From the NCBI GenBank assembly GCA_002256345.1, contig NKIY01000015.1:62001-126000 (forward strand): DNA of 64,000 nt, written 5' to 3'. This stretch comes from Bradyrhizobiaceae bacterium PARB1 (lineage in GTDB: Bacteria; Pseudomonadota; Alphaproteobacteria; Rhizobiales; Xanthobacteraceae). How positions within the stretch are numbered: position 1 is the stretch's first letter; every line of letters begins with the position of its first letter. This document shows positions 19,426 through 28,451 of the stretch, piece after piece. Both the position numbers and the translations under genes were made by a program. The notes under the pieces are model-generated. The model saw only the letters and a program-made list of their open reading frames with translations, was not told the origin of the DNA and searched no databases.

Positions 19426-19964
19426 GTCGTTACCAGGGTTGCCGCCGGCGACGGGAAGCGCCACGTGCCGGAGGTCAATGTGGCCGGATCGAGCCCGGCA
19501 AAATGATGATCGGCCGCTTCTACATAGGCGGCGAGTTTCCACGCATGATCGATGTCACGGCCATTATAGATATTCTTCGACAAGGCTGCCGCCAGCGCCT
19601 CGTTGCCCTCGGTCATGGCCGTATCATAGGCCTTGGTGCGACCGTAGAAGGCGCCGCCGAATTCGCGCATTTTCTTGGGCACCTTGAGGTCGCTGGTGCC
19701 GAGTTCGCGCAGATTATCGTCCATATCGTCGCAGAACCTGTCGAAAAGCCCCTGCGCCAGCTCGCTCTTGGGCTCCAGCCGCCGCAATACCAGCCAGAGC
19801 TGAAGCAGCAACATGTCGAAACGCCCCTCGACCGTATCCGGGGCACCTAAATCCCGGTAAAATAACGGTTCTCGGGTCTGCGCCACGATCATGCCATAGA
19901 TCGCTTCAATGGTGCCGCGCAACCGCGCCGGGGGCTTCCTGAATCGACTGAACGGCCAGATCAT
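19422..19964 (-). CDS. Ubiquinol-cytochrome c chaperone (CBP3) family protein
   Basis: 180 residues from the ATG at 19964, chosen because AAGGA lies about 8 bp upstream and the N terminus MIWPFSRFRKP is typical of bacterial members. Family features include the aromatic core IYGMIVAQTREPLFYRDLG, the RFDMLLLQLWLVLRRL helix and DNLRELGTSDLKVPKKM. In mitochondria Cbp3 assists cytochrome b synthesis and bc1 complex assembly. The bacterial proteins are presumed assembly factors for the cytochrome bc1 complex, an inference from the family. It is the first gene of the operon leading to the yceD-like gene, and is divergent from bamE with 123 bp between them. Confidence 0.85.
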   Translation of the reverse strand: MIWPFSRFRKPPARLRGTIEAIYGMIVAQTREPLFYRDLGAPDTVEGRFDMLLLQLWLVLRRLEPKSELAQGLFDRFCDDMDDNLRELGTSDLKVPKKMREFGGAFYGRTKAYDTAMTEGNEALAAALSKNIYNGRDIDHAWKLAAYVEAADHHFAGLDPATLTSGTWRFPSPAATLVTT

Positions 19965-20087
19965 GACGGGTTCCTTGCGGGCCTGCCTGGCACGCGCATG
20001 TTGCATTCGGCAGTTCTGCCCGGTACGTCAACGCCTTCCGGGATGCAAGAGCCCCGGAAGCGCCAAGAGGATGGGGATTCCTCCGAT

Positions 20088-20558
20088 ATGACCATTTCGA
20101 GCCTGAGCACTGCCATCCGCGGATCGCGCCTGAACTGGCGCCGGGTCCGTTCGGCCATGGCCGTCGCTGCCGTCTGCCTGTCGCTCGGCGCCTGCGCCGA
20201 GCAGTTCCAGAAGGGCTACATCCTGCCCACCGGCGCACTCGAGCAGATCCCGATCGGCGCCAGCCAGGATCAGGTGCTGATCGTGATGGGCACCCCCTCC
20301 ACCGTCGCCACGCTCAACGGCGAAGTGTTCTACTACATCTCGCAGCGCGCCGAACGCGCCGTTGCCTTCATGCCGCAGAAGGTCACCGACCAGCGCGTCA
20401 TCGCCGTCTATTTCGATAAGGACCGCAAGGTGAACCGTCTCGCCAATTACGGTCTGCAGGACGGCAAGATTTTCGATTTCATCAGCCGTACCACGCCGAC
20501 CTCCGGCTCGGAGATGAGCTACCTCGCGCCGCTGTTCAGGCTGATCAGCTTCAGATAG
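20088..20558 (+). CDS. bamE: Outer membrane assembly lipoprotein BamE (SmpA/OmlA family)
   Basis: 156 residues from the ATG at 20088. A basic N terminus and hydrophobic segment lead to a lipobox (LGAC, Cys36), so the protein is predicted to be lipid-anchored at the outer membrane facing the periplasm. The BamE fold follows: IPIGASQDQVLIVMGTPS, FYYISQ and VIAVYFDKDRKVNRLANYG. BamE is an accessory lipoprotein of the BAM complex that inserts beta-barrel proteins. A strong intrinsic terminator follows 38 bp after the stop. In-frame ATGs at 19998 and 20043 are upstream alternatives but would bury the signal peptide. Confidence 0.92.
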   Translation: MTISSLSTAIRGSRLNWRRVRSAMAVAAVCLSLGACAEQFQKGYILPTGALEQIPIGASQDQVLIVMGTPSTVATLNGEVFYYISQRAERAVAFMPQKVTDQRVIAVYFDKDRKVNRLANYGLQDGKIFDFISRTTPTSGSEMSYLAPLFRLISFR

Positions 20559-20596
20559 TCGCGACAAACGACCACGTTCCCTTTCACGGAAAATCA

Positions 20597-20629
20597 AAAG
20601 CCCCGCAGCACGAGCTGCGGGGCTTTTTG
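20597..20629 (+). terminator. Intrinsic terminator after bamE
   Basis: An 11-bp GC-rich stem (AGCCCCGCAGC / GCTGCGGGGCT) closed by an ACGA tetraloop is followed by a T-tract (TTTTTGTTT). It lies 38 bp after the bamE stop. The A-run on the left side means it could also work on the other strand. Confidence 0.93.
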
Positions 20630-20658
20630 TTTGCGCGTTGTGGCGACGCGCCTTGCTT

Positions 20659-20684
20659 GTAGTCACGGCCCTGACTACGCTTTT
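20659..20684. promoter_or_regulatory. Short inverted repeat with T-tract before the Bug-type receptor gene
   Basis: GTAGTCA-CGGCCC-TGACTAC is a perfect 7-bp inverted repeat followed within 2 bp by TTTTT. It lies between the bamE terminator and the start at 20720. It may be a second weak terminator, an attenuator or an operator. The spacing leaves little room for a promoter downstream, so the receptor's promoter probably overlaps this element. Confidence 0.35.
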
Positions 20685-20719
20685 TGCTAATCATCAAAGC
20701 AATAACACCAGGAGAGGAA

Positions 20720-21733
20720 ATGCCCATAACCAGACTGGTTACACGCCGTCGCCTGCTCACAGGCGCCGCCGCACTTTCGACGGCCGCCATCCTGCCGCGC
20801 GCGAGCCTCGGCTCTGGCGAGTGGAAGCCTACTGAAACAGTCCGCGTCATTGTGCCTGCTGCGGCGGGCGGTTCGACGGATGTGATGGGCCGCATGCTCG
20901 CCGCACATCTGCAGCCGGTGTGGGGGCAATCGATCGTGGTGGAAAACCGTTCCGGCGGCGGCGGCACCATCGGCGTTGCCGAAGTCGCACGTCTCAAGGG
21001 CGACGGTCACACCATCCTGATCGGTAATCCCGGTCCGAATGCAATCGCCTACAGCATCTTCAAGAACCTGCCCTACAAAATCGACCAGCTGCAGCCGGTC
21101 TCCAACATGATCAAGCTGCCCAACATCATGTGCGCGCATCCGAGCGTGCCGATCAAGACGATCCCGGAGCTGATCGCCTATATCAAGACCAATCCGGACA
21201 AGCTGAATTACGCATCGTCCGGCGTCGGCCAGAGCCCGCATCTCACCGGCGCATGGTGGCTGCAGCTCACCGGCCTCAAGATGCAGCACGTCCCGTTCCG
21301 CGGCGCCGGCCCTGCTTTGCAAGCCGCGTTGGCCGGCGACGTGCAGATCCTGTGCGACAATCTCTATCCATCGCTGCCGCAGGTGCTCGACGGCAAGCTC
21401 AACGCGCTCGCGGTGACAACGCCGGAGCGCAATGCGCAATGCCCGAATGTACCGTCGATGCGCGAGACCGGCGTGCCCGAACTCAAGAATTTCGACGTCT
21501 CGACCTGGTTCGGGGCATTCTATCCGAAGAGCACACCGACAGAGGCCGTGACCGCGCTCAACGCGCAGATCAAGGTGCTGCTCGCCACCGACGCCGCCAA
21601 GAAGAGCATCGCCGCCATGGGCGCCGTGCCCGACTATGGCACGCCTGCGCAATATCAGACCTTCATCGAAGCCGAGGCCCTGAAATTCAAGGGCATCATT
21701 GATAAGGAAGGACTGCAGATGGAGGTGAAGTGA
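20720..21733 (+). CDS. Tripartite tricarboxylate transporter (Bug family) substrate-binding protein
   Basis: 337 residues from the ATG at 20720, preceded by AGGAGAGG. The N terminus LVTRRRLLTGAAALSTAA resembles a twin-arginine or Sec signal peptide of about 33 residues, so the mature protein is periplasmic. The Bug/TctC family signature follows: VRVIVPAAAGGSTDVMGR, VVENRSGGGGTIG, GNPGPNAI and PFRGAGPALQAALAGDVQ. Bug receptors bind carboxylates or related anions and usually hand them to TctA/TctB membrane subunits. None is nearby, so it is an orphan receptor here. The substrate cannot be read from sequence. Confidence 0.92.
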   Translation: MPITRLVTRRRLLTGAAALSTAAILPRASLGSGEWKPTETVRVIVPAAAGGSTDVMGRMLAAHLQPVWGQSIVVENRSGGGGTIGVAEVARLKGDGHTILIGNPGPNAIAYSIFKNLPYKIDQLQPVSNMIKLPNIMCAHPSVPIKTIPELIAYIKTNPDKLNYASSGVGQSPHLTGAWWLQLTGLKMQHVPFRGAGPALQAALAGDVQILCDNLYPSLPQVLDGKLNALAVTTPERNAQCPNVPSMRETGVPELKNFDVSTWFGAFYPKSTPTEAVTALNAQIKVLLATDAAKKSIAAMGAVPDYGTPAQYQTFIEAEALKFKGIIDKEGLQMEVK

Positions 21734-21763
21734 CGGTCGTCACTTTGCATTCGCTTTGACAAC

Positions 21764-21854
21764 TCCGTCTTGGCCGGGCTTGTCCCGGCCATCCACGCCT
21801 TCTCTTGTCAGCGGCCAAGACGTGGATGCCCGGCACGAGGCCGGGCATGACGAG
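21764..21854. repeat. Family A palindromic intergenic repeat (copy 1)
   Basis: The left arm GGCCGGGCTTGTCCCGGCC plus ATCCACG is mirrored by CGTGGATGCCC and GGCCGGGCATGACGAG on the right, with a degenerate middle. It fills the gap between convergent genes ending at 21733 (plus) and 21876 (minus), so it could act as a bidirectional terminator. Other copies: 29534-29618 and 32028-32103. Confidence 0.85.
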
Positions 21855-21875
21855 TTTCAATTTTGGCAGGCGCCG

Positions 21876-22118
21876 CTATTTCTCTTCTTCCATCGAGAAC
21901 GCCACGGCGCCATTGGCCGACAGCCGCACCTTGTTGCCCTCGACATCGGCAACGAGACCGCCATCGATGAAATGGTGATGACCTTTGTGGCTGCCCTCGC
22001 CGCTATCCTTCTTGGTCAGCTTGATGCGGTTGCCTTCGACCTTATCGACAGTCCCGACATGAACGCCATCGGCGCCGATGACTTCCATATGTTCCTTGAT
22101 TTTTGCGAGCGCGCTCAT
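21876..22118 (-). CDS. DUF2171-like small protein
   Basis: 80 residues from the ATG at 22118, which has AGAGGA about 7 bp upstream. The core HMEVIGADGVHVGTVDKVEGNRIKL resembles a PRC-barrel-like small beta domain seen in DUF2171 proteins. It is followed by KKDSGEGSHKGHHHFIDGGLVADVEGNKVRLS with a histidine-rich loop. Such proteins are common in Bradyrhizobium relatives and have no established function; cytoplasmic location is expected because there is no signal or membrane segment. Family assignment is from remembered sequence flavour. Confidence 0.75.
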   Translation of the reverse strand: MSALAKIKEHMEVIGADGVHVGTVDKVEGNRIKLTKKDSGEGSHKGHHHFIDGGLVADVEGNKVRLSANGAVAFSMEEEK

Positions 22119-22198
22119 GTCGTGTTCCTCTGATGTTGGGAACACTGAACGGCTGGGATCGCGTTTGGTTCACTCGCAAAGCTGTGAGCGCGATAGGA

Positions 22199-22354
22199 TC
22201 ATCCGCCTTTGTTGATCTTTTTAATCTTGGCCTCTTGCGCCTCGATCGCCAGCGTCAATTCTATGATCGCTTTAGACAGCAGCTCGGTGGCTTCCTTCTG
22301 GTCCTGCGATTTGGCGGCGCGCAGGGCGAAGTTCTTGGCGGATGACAGGGACAT
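22199..22354 (-). CDS. Small 51-residue helical protein
   Basis: The minus strand encodes a 51-residue protein starting MSLSSAKNFALRAAKSQDQ and ending KIKKINKGG, with a purine-rich GAGAG sequence about 6 bp before the ATG. The composition (Ala, Lys, Glu, Gln, Leu) and heptad-like spacing suggest one long amphipathic helix. It lies between the DUF2171-like gene and the arylamine acetyltransferase, both on the same strand. I do not recognise a family. Translation is supported by the clear start context and a frame filling the space between neighbours. Confidence 0.6.
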   Translation of the reverse strand: MSLSSAKNFALRAAKSQDQKEATELLSKAIIELTLAIEAQEAKIKKINKGG

Positions 22355-22432
22355 AGTTCTCTCGCGGAAATGATCGACGGGTGGGCGGATTAGCCGAAGG
22401 CGTCATCTGCCGCAATCCGCTCTGCAATCGAC

Positions 22433-23257
22433 TTACTTCTCGCTGCGGCTGATGATCGCGTAGAGTTCCTCGACAGGCACAGGTGACGCCACATTGAACG
22501 TCTCGTCGAGCACTTGCCGCAATTCGCTCGCACTCTCGAGCATCCGCGTCGAGATCTGCTCCCCACCCCGCGCCTCGACGATCAGATGGCGATTGACCAG
22601 CTTGAACCGGCGATCACCGGTGACTCGTTCCACCACCAGCGTGGTCGGAAACGGCACCGCTGGACTGGTCGATGTGTACCAGTTGCCAAGTTCGTAGTCG
22701 GACTGCAGTTGCGGAATGAGATCGAACACATACATGGTCCGCCAGCCACCAGACCGCTTCGCAGCCAGCCAAAGCCGCCCGTCGACGTCCGTGATTTTAT
22801 AGGTGCCCATCGCCGTGGTCTGCTCCATATCGGCGACGAGTTGCAGCGGCGCGTCGAGCACGCAGGCACCGAAGCCGGCATCCGCGAGATAAGGTCCATC
22901 CGGCAGATCGACCTTGAGGAGCATATGCGTTTTCGGACCCAAAGGGCTGTCTGGCGGCGAATTCCAGCGCACGCGTCCACCGAGACCGGTGACCTTGAAG
23001 CCGATCGCCTCCAGCGCCGCCCGGAGCACAGCGTTATGTTCATAGCAGTACCCACCGCGGCGACTATCGACCAGCTTGCGCTGCAGCGATGGCAGATCCA
23101 GATCGACTGGACGGCGCAGCAGCGGATTGATCCCTTCGAACGGAATGGCGCTGACATGCGCCGCATGGATCGCCATAAGCGTTGCGAGATCTGGCGCGGG
23201 TTTGCCGGTGAAACCGATCCGTTCGAAATAGCGATCGAGTTGAAACATGTCAGTCAT
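22433..23257 (-). CDS. Arylamine N-acetyltransferase
   Basis: 274 residues from the ATG at 23257 (a second ATG is three codons in). NATs transfer acetyl from acetyl-CoA to arylamines or hydrazines in the cytoplasm. The cysteine-protease-like catalytic triad is complete: Cys71 in RRGGYCYEHN, His111 in KTHMLLKV and Asp126 in YLADAGFG. PFEGINPLL and the LDLPSLQRKLV helix are typical of the family, and length is normal. It starts 5 bp after the end of the upstream secreted-protein gene, so the two are likely co-transcribed. The natural substrate is unknown. Confidence 0.93.
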   Translation of the reverse strand: MTDMFQLDRYFERIGFTGKPAPDLATLMAIHAAHVSAIPFEGINPLLRRPVDLDLPSLQRKLVDSRRGGYCYEHNAVLRAALEAIGFKVTGLGGRVRWNSPPDSPLGPKTHMLLKVDLPDGPYLADAGFGACVLDAPLQLVADMEQTTAMGTYKITDVDGRLWLAAKRSGGWRTMYVFDLIPQLQSDYELGNWYTSTSPAVPFPTTLVVERVTGDRRFKLVNRHLIVEARGGEQISTRMLESASELRQVLDETFNVASPVPVEELYAIISRSEK

Positions 23258-23262
23258 CGGGG

Positions 23263-23682
23263 TCAGCTTTTCGTCCCGTATTTCCGAGCAAAATCGCGAG
23301 CAGTCCGGGCGAGGCACACGGCCGCCTGCCCCTGATACATGGTGCCGTCCTTTGCGGCGATTTTACTGCATTTCGCCCGCGCTTTCTCGTACGCAGCTTT
23401 TGTGGCGGGTAGCGCTTTCGGCAGGAAACGCGGTTCGCATTTGGTCAGCACTATCTCGGACAGCGCGTTGTCGGCGGTCGATCCAAGTTGGCAGAGATCG
23501 AGAATCCGGAAAGCACCCTCACAGCTGAACTCGGCCTTGACAGCGGCTGTCACCGCGTTGGCCAAGCCGCCGGCTTTGGCAGTGGCTTCATCGGTAATGG
23601 GGCATTTTTCGGCAGCAGAGGCGGGAGCGACGCAAGTCGTGAGACACAAGACAAGTGCCGCAGGGATTGAGCTTCGAAGCAT
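23263..23682 (-). CDS. Secreted hypothetical protein
   Basis: 139 residues. The ATG at 23682 begins a clear Sec signal peptide (MLRSSIPAALVLCLTTC with APASAAE cleavage site). The mature part has six cysteines spread through it (KCPI, FSCEG, DLCQL, TKCEP, AKCSK, VCLA), suggesting disulphides in the periplasm. I do not recognise a domain. It is followed after 5 bp by the acetyltransferase gene. A longer frame reading back to 23805 is built from repeat sequence and is not credible as coding. Confidence 0.7.
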   Translation of the reverse strand: MLRSSIPAALVLCLTTCVAPASAAEKCPITDEATAKAGGLANAVTAAVKAEFSCEGAFRILDLCQLGSTADNALSEIVLTKCEPRFLPKALPATKAAYEKARAKCSKIAAKDGTMYQGQAAVCLARTARDFARKYGTKS

Positions 23683-23732
23683 TTGGATGAACCTATGAGC
23701 AAGCGCCTGTCCCATCAGCATAGCAAGATGCC

Positions 23733-23792
23733 GCAGGATGGGTAGAGCGAAGCGAAACCCGTCACCGCATGCGCCGATCCGTGACGCGGGTC
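23733..23792. repeat. Partial family C palindromic repeat
   Basis: GCAGGATGGGTAGAGCGAAGCGAAACCC is recognisably the left arm of family C (compare 27226-27343 and 30260-30368), followed by a diverged right half with GTGACGCGGGT. It sits between two minus-strand genes. It looks like a decayed or half element. Confidence 0.6.
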
Positions 23793-23838
23793 CGGCCGCC
23801 CTCAACCTGCCTGCGAACTCACTGACGATGTCGCTCGC

Positions 23839-24729
23839 TCAGTGGATGCGCGCCTGATCGCCAGCGAGGGACGGCCGACCGAAAAAATGCCGATAGGCAT
23901 ATGACAGAAATCCCGCAAGGATCGGCATCGTTAGCACGCGGCACGCCGTGGAGATCGCCGTGACGATGATCAACGTCGCCGATGCCGGGCCGAAAAGGTT
24001 GCCGGGAGTAAGGCTCCCAACAACAATGTAGGCCGCGATCTCGGTCGGAAGCACAGGTAGGGCCGAACAAGCGAGTGTCCCCCAGAACAATCGCCAGGTG
24101 CTACCGCGGGTACGTTGCCATACTTTGCGAAATGTCAGCGTTCGGTCATCGATTGCCTGCGCAGGCAACAACGGCAACAATCGGCACGTGGCACCGATCG
24201 CGATCGACATCGCTGCCACCACCACACCAATGATAACAACCGCATCAAATCCTAGACGCAGTTGCAGCTTCATGACGGATCCTGCGGCGAAAAGCGGGAC
24301 CGCGAGCACGGACATCATAACAAATGAAATACAAAAGAGCGCGAGACAGATACCCACATAGCGCCAGAACCGTCCCGTAGCGAGATGGACATCGAATGGT
24401 GCTGGCCGTTCGCCGATGATGATATGGCGGTGCCACGCCACGGCGATACTCACTAACGCAACGTCAAGGACGATGTGACTGCCATATGCCAGCAGCATTG
24501 CGGCGATCGGCGTTCCGCCCTTAGCCGCACCAGCCAGCATCGCCGGCAGCATTGCCACTTGCAGCCCGATCACACCACCGGTCGCGAGCGGAGCCATTAC
24601 AAGCCAGGGCGCAGTCGCCCGCAGAACATCCGGGAAGTGGCTGAGATAGCTGCCATAGGCCTGCTTGATCGTCAGCCAAAGAGGCAACCTTTCCACGCGC
24701 GGACGGTCAGAGCCAACGATCTCGGCGTG
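23839..24729 (-). CDS. Multi-spanning membrane protein of unknown function
   Basis: 296 residues if translation starts at the GTG at 24729, which has GAGGAAG 6 bp upstream; a TTG at 24780 is the in-frame alternative but would leave almost no 5' leader after the predicted promoter. About six hydrophobic segments are visible (WLVMAPLATGGVIGLQ, IAAMLLAYGSHIVLDVALV, YVGICLALFCISFVMM, AVVIIGVVVAAMSIAIG, GTLACSALPVLPTEIAAYIV, ATLIIVTAISTACRVL). Hydrophilic loops carry WHRHIIIGERP and RTRGSTWRLFWG. The layout resembles inner-membrane integral proteins of the DUF4013 or GdpP-membrane-domain kind, but I cannot assign a family. Confidence 0.72.
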   Translation of the reverse strand, partial: HAEIVGSDRPRVERLPLWLTIKQAYGSYLSHFPDVLRATAPWLVMAPLATGGVIGLQVAMLPAMLAGAAKGGTPIAAMLLAYGSHIVLDVALVSIAVAWHRHIIIGERPAPFDVHLATGRFWRYVGICLALFCISFVMMSVLAVPLFAAGSVMKLQLRLGFDAVVIIGVVVAAMSIAIGATCRLLPLLPAQAIDDRTLTFRKVWQRTRGSTWRLFWGTLACSALPVLPTEIAAYIVVGSLTPGNLFGPASATLIIVTAISTACRVLTMPILAGFLSYAYRHFFGRPSLAGDQARIH

Positions 24730-24797
24730 CACGTCAACTTCCTCGCTGGAACGGCCGTCAAAGCCTGTAGGCGCCGTCAAAAATACGAGCCCCCTCC

Positions 24798-24827
24798 ATC
24801 ATAACGGTGACTTGATACAACAACCAA
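24798..24827 (-). promoter_or_regulatory. Sigma-70-like promoter for the membrane protein gene
   Basis: On the minus strand TTGGTT (24827-24822) and TATGAT (24803-24798) are separated by 18 bp. Transcription would start near 24791, giving a leader of about 60 nt to the GTG at 24729. It lies between the hppA terminator and the gene. Confidence 0.5.
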
Positions 24828-24836
24828 GGTTGCTGT

Positions 24837-24868
24837 GAAAAGCCCGCGGCTTTCGCCGCGGGCTTTTC
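24837..24868. terminator. Terminator-like hairpin after hppA
   Basis: A perfect 14-bp stem (GAAAAGCCCGCGGC / GCCGCGGGCTTTTC) with a TTTC loop lies 64 bp past the hppA stop. The T-run falls within the stem rather than after it, but stem stability and position make it the likely operon end. Confidence 0.8.
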
Positions 24869-24931
24869 AATCCGCACTATCGCTTGTCAGGATGCGGACA
24901 GACAATGTCCGCGCCCCCCACACGCGCGAAC

Positions 24932-27052
24932 TCAATGCGCCAGGATCGCCAATAACAATAGCGCCACGATATTGGTGATCTTGATCATCGGATTCACCGC
25001 CGGTCCCGCCGTGTCCTTGTAGGGATCGCCAACGGTGTCGCCGGTGACGGCGGCCTTATGCGCATCCGAGCCCTTGCCGCCGAAATGGCCGTCCTCGATA
25101 TACTTCTTTGCGTTGTCCCAGGCACCGCCGCCCGAGGTCATCGAGATGGCCACGAACAGGCCGGTGACGATGACACCGAGCAGCATGGCGCCGACCGCCG
25201 AGAACGCCGCCGACTTGCCGGCCGCACCGCCGCCCGCGATGGCATAGATCAGGAAGTACACCACGATCGGCGACAGCACCGGCAGCAGCGACGGAATGAT
25301 CATCTCCTTGATCGCCGCACGGGTCAGCAGGTCCACCGCCTTGCCGTAGTCCGGCTTGTCGGTGCCCTGCATGATGCCGGGCTTTTCGCGGAACTGACGC
25401 CGCACTTCCTCGACGATGGCGCCGGCCGCGCGGCCCACCGCCGTCATGCCCATCGCGCCGAACAGATAGGGCAACAGGCCGCCGAACAGCAGGCCCACCA
25501 CCACATAGGGATTGTTCAGCGAGAAGTCGGGCGTGACGCCCTGGAAGTACGGGTTCTTCGCGGAATTGGCGATGAAGAACTTCAGGTCCTCGTTATAGGC
25601 CGCGAACAGCACCAGCGCGCCGAGACCGGCGGAGCCGATCGCATAGCCCTTGGTGACGGCCTTGGTCGTGTTGCCGACCGCGTCAAGCGCGTCGGTGGAC
25701 TTGCGCACTTCCTTGGGCAGGCCCGCCATTTCGGCAATGCCGCCGGCATTGTCGGTGACCGGGCCGAAGGCATCGAGCGCCACGATCATGCCGGCCAGCG
25801 CCAGCATGGTGGTCGTGGCAATCGCGATGCCAAACAGGCCGGCGAGGCTGTAGGTGACGAGAATGCCGGCGATGATGACGATGGCGGGACCTGCGGTCGA
25901 CTCCATCGAGATGGCGAGACCCTGGATCACATTGGTGCCGTGGCCGGTGACCGAGGACTGCGCGATCGACTTCACCGGGCGATAGTCGGTGCCGGTGTAG
26001 TATTCGGTGATCCAGATGATCAGGCCGGTGACGACGAGACCCACCACGCCGCATTCGAACAATGCGAAGCCGGTATATTTCACGCCCTCGAGCGCCCCGA
26101 AGCCGACCAGCCAGTGAATGGCGATAGCCAGTCCGAACAGCGACAGCACGCCCGTCGCGATCAGCCCCTTATAGAGCGCTCCCATGATCGACTGGCTGGC
26201 ACCGAGCTTGACGAAGAAGGTGCCGATGATCGAGGTGATGATGCAGATGCCGCCAATCGCAAGCGGCAGCGTCATCATGTTCACCAGCAGCGGCGAGGAG
26301 GCGAAGAAGATCGCCGCCAGCACCATGGTGGCGACGGCCGTCACCGCATAGGTCTCGAACAGGTCGGCGGCCATGCCGGCGCAGTCGCCGACATTGTCGC
26401 CGACGTTATCGGCGATGGTCGCCGGGTTGCGCGGATCGTCCTCGGGAATGCCGGCTTCCACCTTGCCGACGAGATCGCCGCCGACATCGGCGCCCTTGGT
26501 GAAGATGCCGCCGCCGAGACGGGCGAAGATCGAGATCAGCGAGGCGCCGAAGCCGAGCGCCACCAGCGCGTCGATCACGGTGCGGCTGTTGGCGGCCAGA
26601 CCCAGGCCATGCGTGAGATACATGAAGTACAGCGTCACCCCGAGCAGCGCGAGGCCAGCCACCAGCATGCCGGTGATCGCCCCCGCCTTGAAAGCGAGCT
26701 CAAGCCCACCGGCGAGCGAACTGGTCGCCGCCTGCGCGGTGCGGACATTGGCGCGCACCGAAACATTCATGCCGATGAAACCGGCGGCGCCCGACAGCAC
26801 CGCGCCGATCAGGAAGCCAAAGGCGACAAGCATGCCGAGGAAGTAAGCCAGCAGCGCGAAGATCACGACGCCGACGATGCCGATGGTGAGATATTGCCGC
26901 CGCAGATAGGCCTGTGCACCTTCGCGCACCGCCGCTGCGATTTCCTGCATTCGCGCATTTCCGGCATCCGCCTTCAACACCGAACCCGTCGCCCAGATCG
27001 CGTAAACGATCGACAGTGCCCCGCAGAGCACGATCACCCACAATGCTGTCAT
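24932..27052 (-). CDS. hppA: Membrane-bound proton-translocating pyrophosphatase (K+-independent type)
   Basis: 706 residues from the ATG at 27052, starting directly with the first membrane helix ([18 protein letters not shown]). The longer in-frame extension has no membrane-protein character. H+-PPases couple pyrophosphate hydrolysis to proton export across the inner membrane, with about 16 helices. The catalytic loop signature [15 protein letters not shown] (about 187-201) is followed by [19 protein letters not shown]. The GNTTKAV motif has Lys464 where K+-dependent enzymes have Ala, which marks the K+-independent class. It ends the rib/nus/thiL cluster; a palindromic repeat lies between it and thiL. 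Confidence 0.96.
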   Translation of the reverse strand: MTALWVIVLCGALSIVYAIWATGSVLKADAGNARMQEIAAAVREGAQAYLRRQYLTIGIVGVVIFALLAYFLGMLVAFGFLIGAVLSGAAGFIGMNVSVRANVRTAQAATSSLAGGLELAFKAGAITGMLVAGLALLGVTLYFMYLTHGLGLAANSRTVIDALVALGFGASLISIFARLGGGIFTKGADVGGDLVGKVEAGIPEDDPRNPATIADNVGDNVGDCAGMAADLFETYAVTAVATMVLAAIFFASSPLLVNMMTLPLAIGGICIITSIIGTFFVKLGASQSIMGALYKGLIATGVLSLFGLAIAIHWLVGFGALEGVKYTGFALFECGVVGLVVTGLIIWITEYYTGTDYRPVKSIAQSSVTGHGTNVIQGLAISMESTAGPAIVIIAGILVTYSLAGLFGIAIATTTMLALAGMIVALDAFGPVTDNAGGIAEMAGLPKEVRKSTDALDAVGNTTKAVTKGYAIGSAGLGALVLFAAYNEDLKFFIANSAKNPYFQGVTPDFSLNNPYVVVGLLFGGLLPYLFGAMGMTAVGRAAGAIVEEVRRQFREKPGIMQGTDKPDYGKAVDLLTRAAIKEMIIPSLLPVLSPIVVYFLIYAIAGGGAAGKSAAFSAVGAMLLGVIVTGLFVAISMTSGGGAWDNAKKYIEDGHFGGKGSDAHKAAVTGDTVGDPYKDTAGPAVNPMIKITNIVALLLLAILAH

Positions 27053-27225
27053 GGAATCTGCCTCAGTCCTTCCTGCCCGGCGCCTTGTTGTGTTGGCGCA
27101 TTTGATCGGAGGCTTGGCCCGGAGAACGCATGGACGGCCTCTCGTATCGCGAGCATGGCAAAATCGGTATCGGCGTGCAACGGCGCCCAATGGACTATGC
27201 GCGGATTTTGGAGGGGATGTATCTC

Positions 27226-27343
27226 GCGGCCGTAGGATGGGTTGAGCGGAGGCGCGAAGCGCCGGAGTGATAACCCATCGGCAGAGATTACTGCATCGTT
27301 CGGCCGATGGGTTTTCGCTGCGCTCAACCCATCCTACGGCCGC
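27226..27343. repeat. Family C palindromic intergenic repeat between thiL and hppA
   Basis: Outer arms GCGGCCGTAGGATGGGTTG and CAACCCATCCTACGGCCGC are perfect inverted copies, and inner segments (ATAACCCATCGG / CCGATGGGTTTT) are also complementary. A hairpin about 118 nt long could form. It ends 5 bp from the thiL stop. Copies: 30260-30368 and, degenerate, 23733-23792. Confidence 0.9.
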
Positions 27344-27348
27344 GGAGC

Positions 27349-28311
27349 CTAGAAGTGACTATAAGAGTGTCGCTTCAATGCGATCTCGCGCCCCTCGGCA
27401 TCGACAAACCGCACCTGCGCCTCACCCGCGACAATCTCGCCAATCACAGCAGCAGCGACGCCCGCCTCTTCCGCCTGTGCCATGAAGGACGCCACACGCT
27501 CTTCCGGCATGGTGCAGAGAATTTCGTAGTCGTCGCCGCCGGCCACCAGAGTTTCGATGCCGATCATGCCAGCGTCCAGCAGGGCGCTGGCCGGCGCCGA
27601 CAATGGCAGCATCGCCGCCTCGATCACCGCGGCGACACCCGACACCCCGCACAATTTGGCGAGATCGCCAGCCAGCCCGTCCGATACATCCATCGATGCC
27701 GTCGCATGCTCCCGCACTGCACGCGCCAGCGCGCAACGCGGCTGCGGCACGCGATAGCGATCGATCAGCAGCTCCTCATTCGACGACGTGAGCCGCCCCT
27801 GCAGCACGGCCAGCCCCAGCGCGGCATCGCCGATGGTGCCGGTGACCACAATCAGGTCGCCCACCTGCGCTCCCGCGCGCCGCACGGTCCGCCCCTCCGG
27901 GATGCGGCCGAAGGCGGTGACGGAGATCATCGTCGGCCCCGACGTGGACACCGTGTCGCCGCCGAGCAGCGGGCAGCCATAGGTCTGGATGTCCTCGCCG
28001 AGCCCGCGCGCGAAGGCCGCCAGCCATGCCTCGTCCCGCGCCTTGAGCGCCAGCGTCAGCACGAAGCCGGCCGGCTCTGCCCCCTTGGCGGCGAGATCGG
28101 AGAGATTGGTGCGCAGCGCCTTGTGGGCGATGGTGTCCGGGGGATCGTCGGGCAGGAAATGCACACCCTCGACGATGGCGTCGGTGTTGACGACGAGATC
28201 TTCCCCAGCGGTTTTCAAAACCGCCGCATCATCGCGCAGGCCGAACGCACCGGGATCGGTGGCCAGCGGTGCGAAATAACGGGAGATCAAGGTGTCTTCG
28301 CCGGATGCCAT
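27349..28311 (-). CDS. thiL: Thiamine-monophosphate kinase
   Basis: 320 residues from the ATG at 28311; a GTG five codons upstream is possible. ThiL phosphorylates thiamine monophosphate to the active cofactor thiamine diphosphate in the cytoplasm. PurM/ThiL-superfamily motifs are in order: [34 protein letters not shown], a [15 protein letters not shown] loop, [17 protein letters not shown] and [12 protein letters not shown]. The gene lies in the usual position after nusB, but an inverted-repeat element separates the two, and another lies just beyond its stop. Confidence 0.95.
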   Translation of the reverse strand: MASGEDTLISRYFAPLATDPGAFGLRDDAAVLKTAGEDLVVNTDAIVEGVHFLPDDPPDTIAHKALRTNLSDLAAKGAEPAGFVLTLALKARDEAWLAAFARGLGEDIQTYGCPLLGGDTVSTSGPTMISVTAFGRIPEGRTVRRAGAQVGDLIVVTGTIGDAALGLAVLQGRLTSSNEELLIDRYRVPQPRCALARAVREHATASMDVSDGLAGDLAKLCGVSGVAAVIEAAMLPLSAPASALLDAGMIGIETLVAGGDDYEILCTMPEERVASFMAQAEEAGVAAAVIGEIVAGEAQVRFVDAEGREIALKRHSYSHF

Positions 28312-28330
28312 CGGGTGCGTGCCCACTCTC

Positions 28331-28438
28331 TTGTCATCACCCGCGAAGGCGAGTGATCCAGTAAACGGCGACGATACGGTTCGATCAACAGGCGGCGACG
28401 GTGTCTACTGGATCACCCGCTTTCGCGGGTGACGACAG
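28331..28438. repeat. Family B palindromic intergenic repeat between nusB and thiL
   Basis: GTCATCACCCGCGAAGGCG, then TGATCCAGTAAAC, is mirrored by GTCTACTGGATCACCCGC and GCGGGTGACGACA. It occupies nearly all of the nusB-thiL gap. Copies: 36015-36117 and a minimal hairpin at 45396-45423. Confidence 0.85.
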
Positions 28439-28451
28439 TGTGAGCGTCAGG

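Noticed and set aside
25058-27235. Plus-strand frame of 725 codons antisense to hppA
   Set aside because: hppA is unmistakable on the minus strand. The plus frame is rich in His/Arg/Asp and lacks membrane or domain character.
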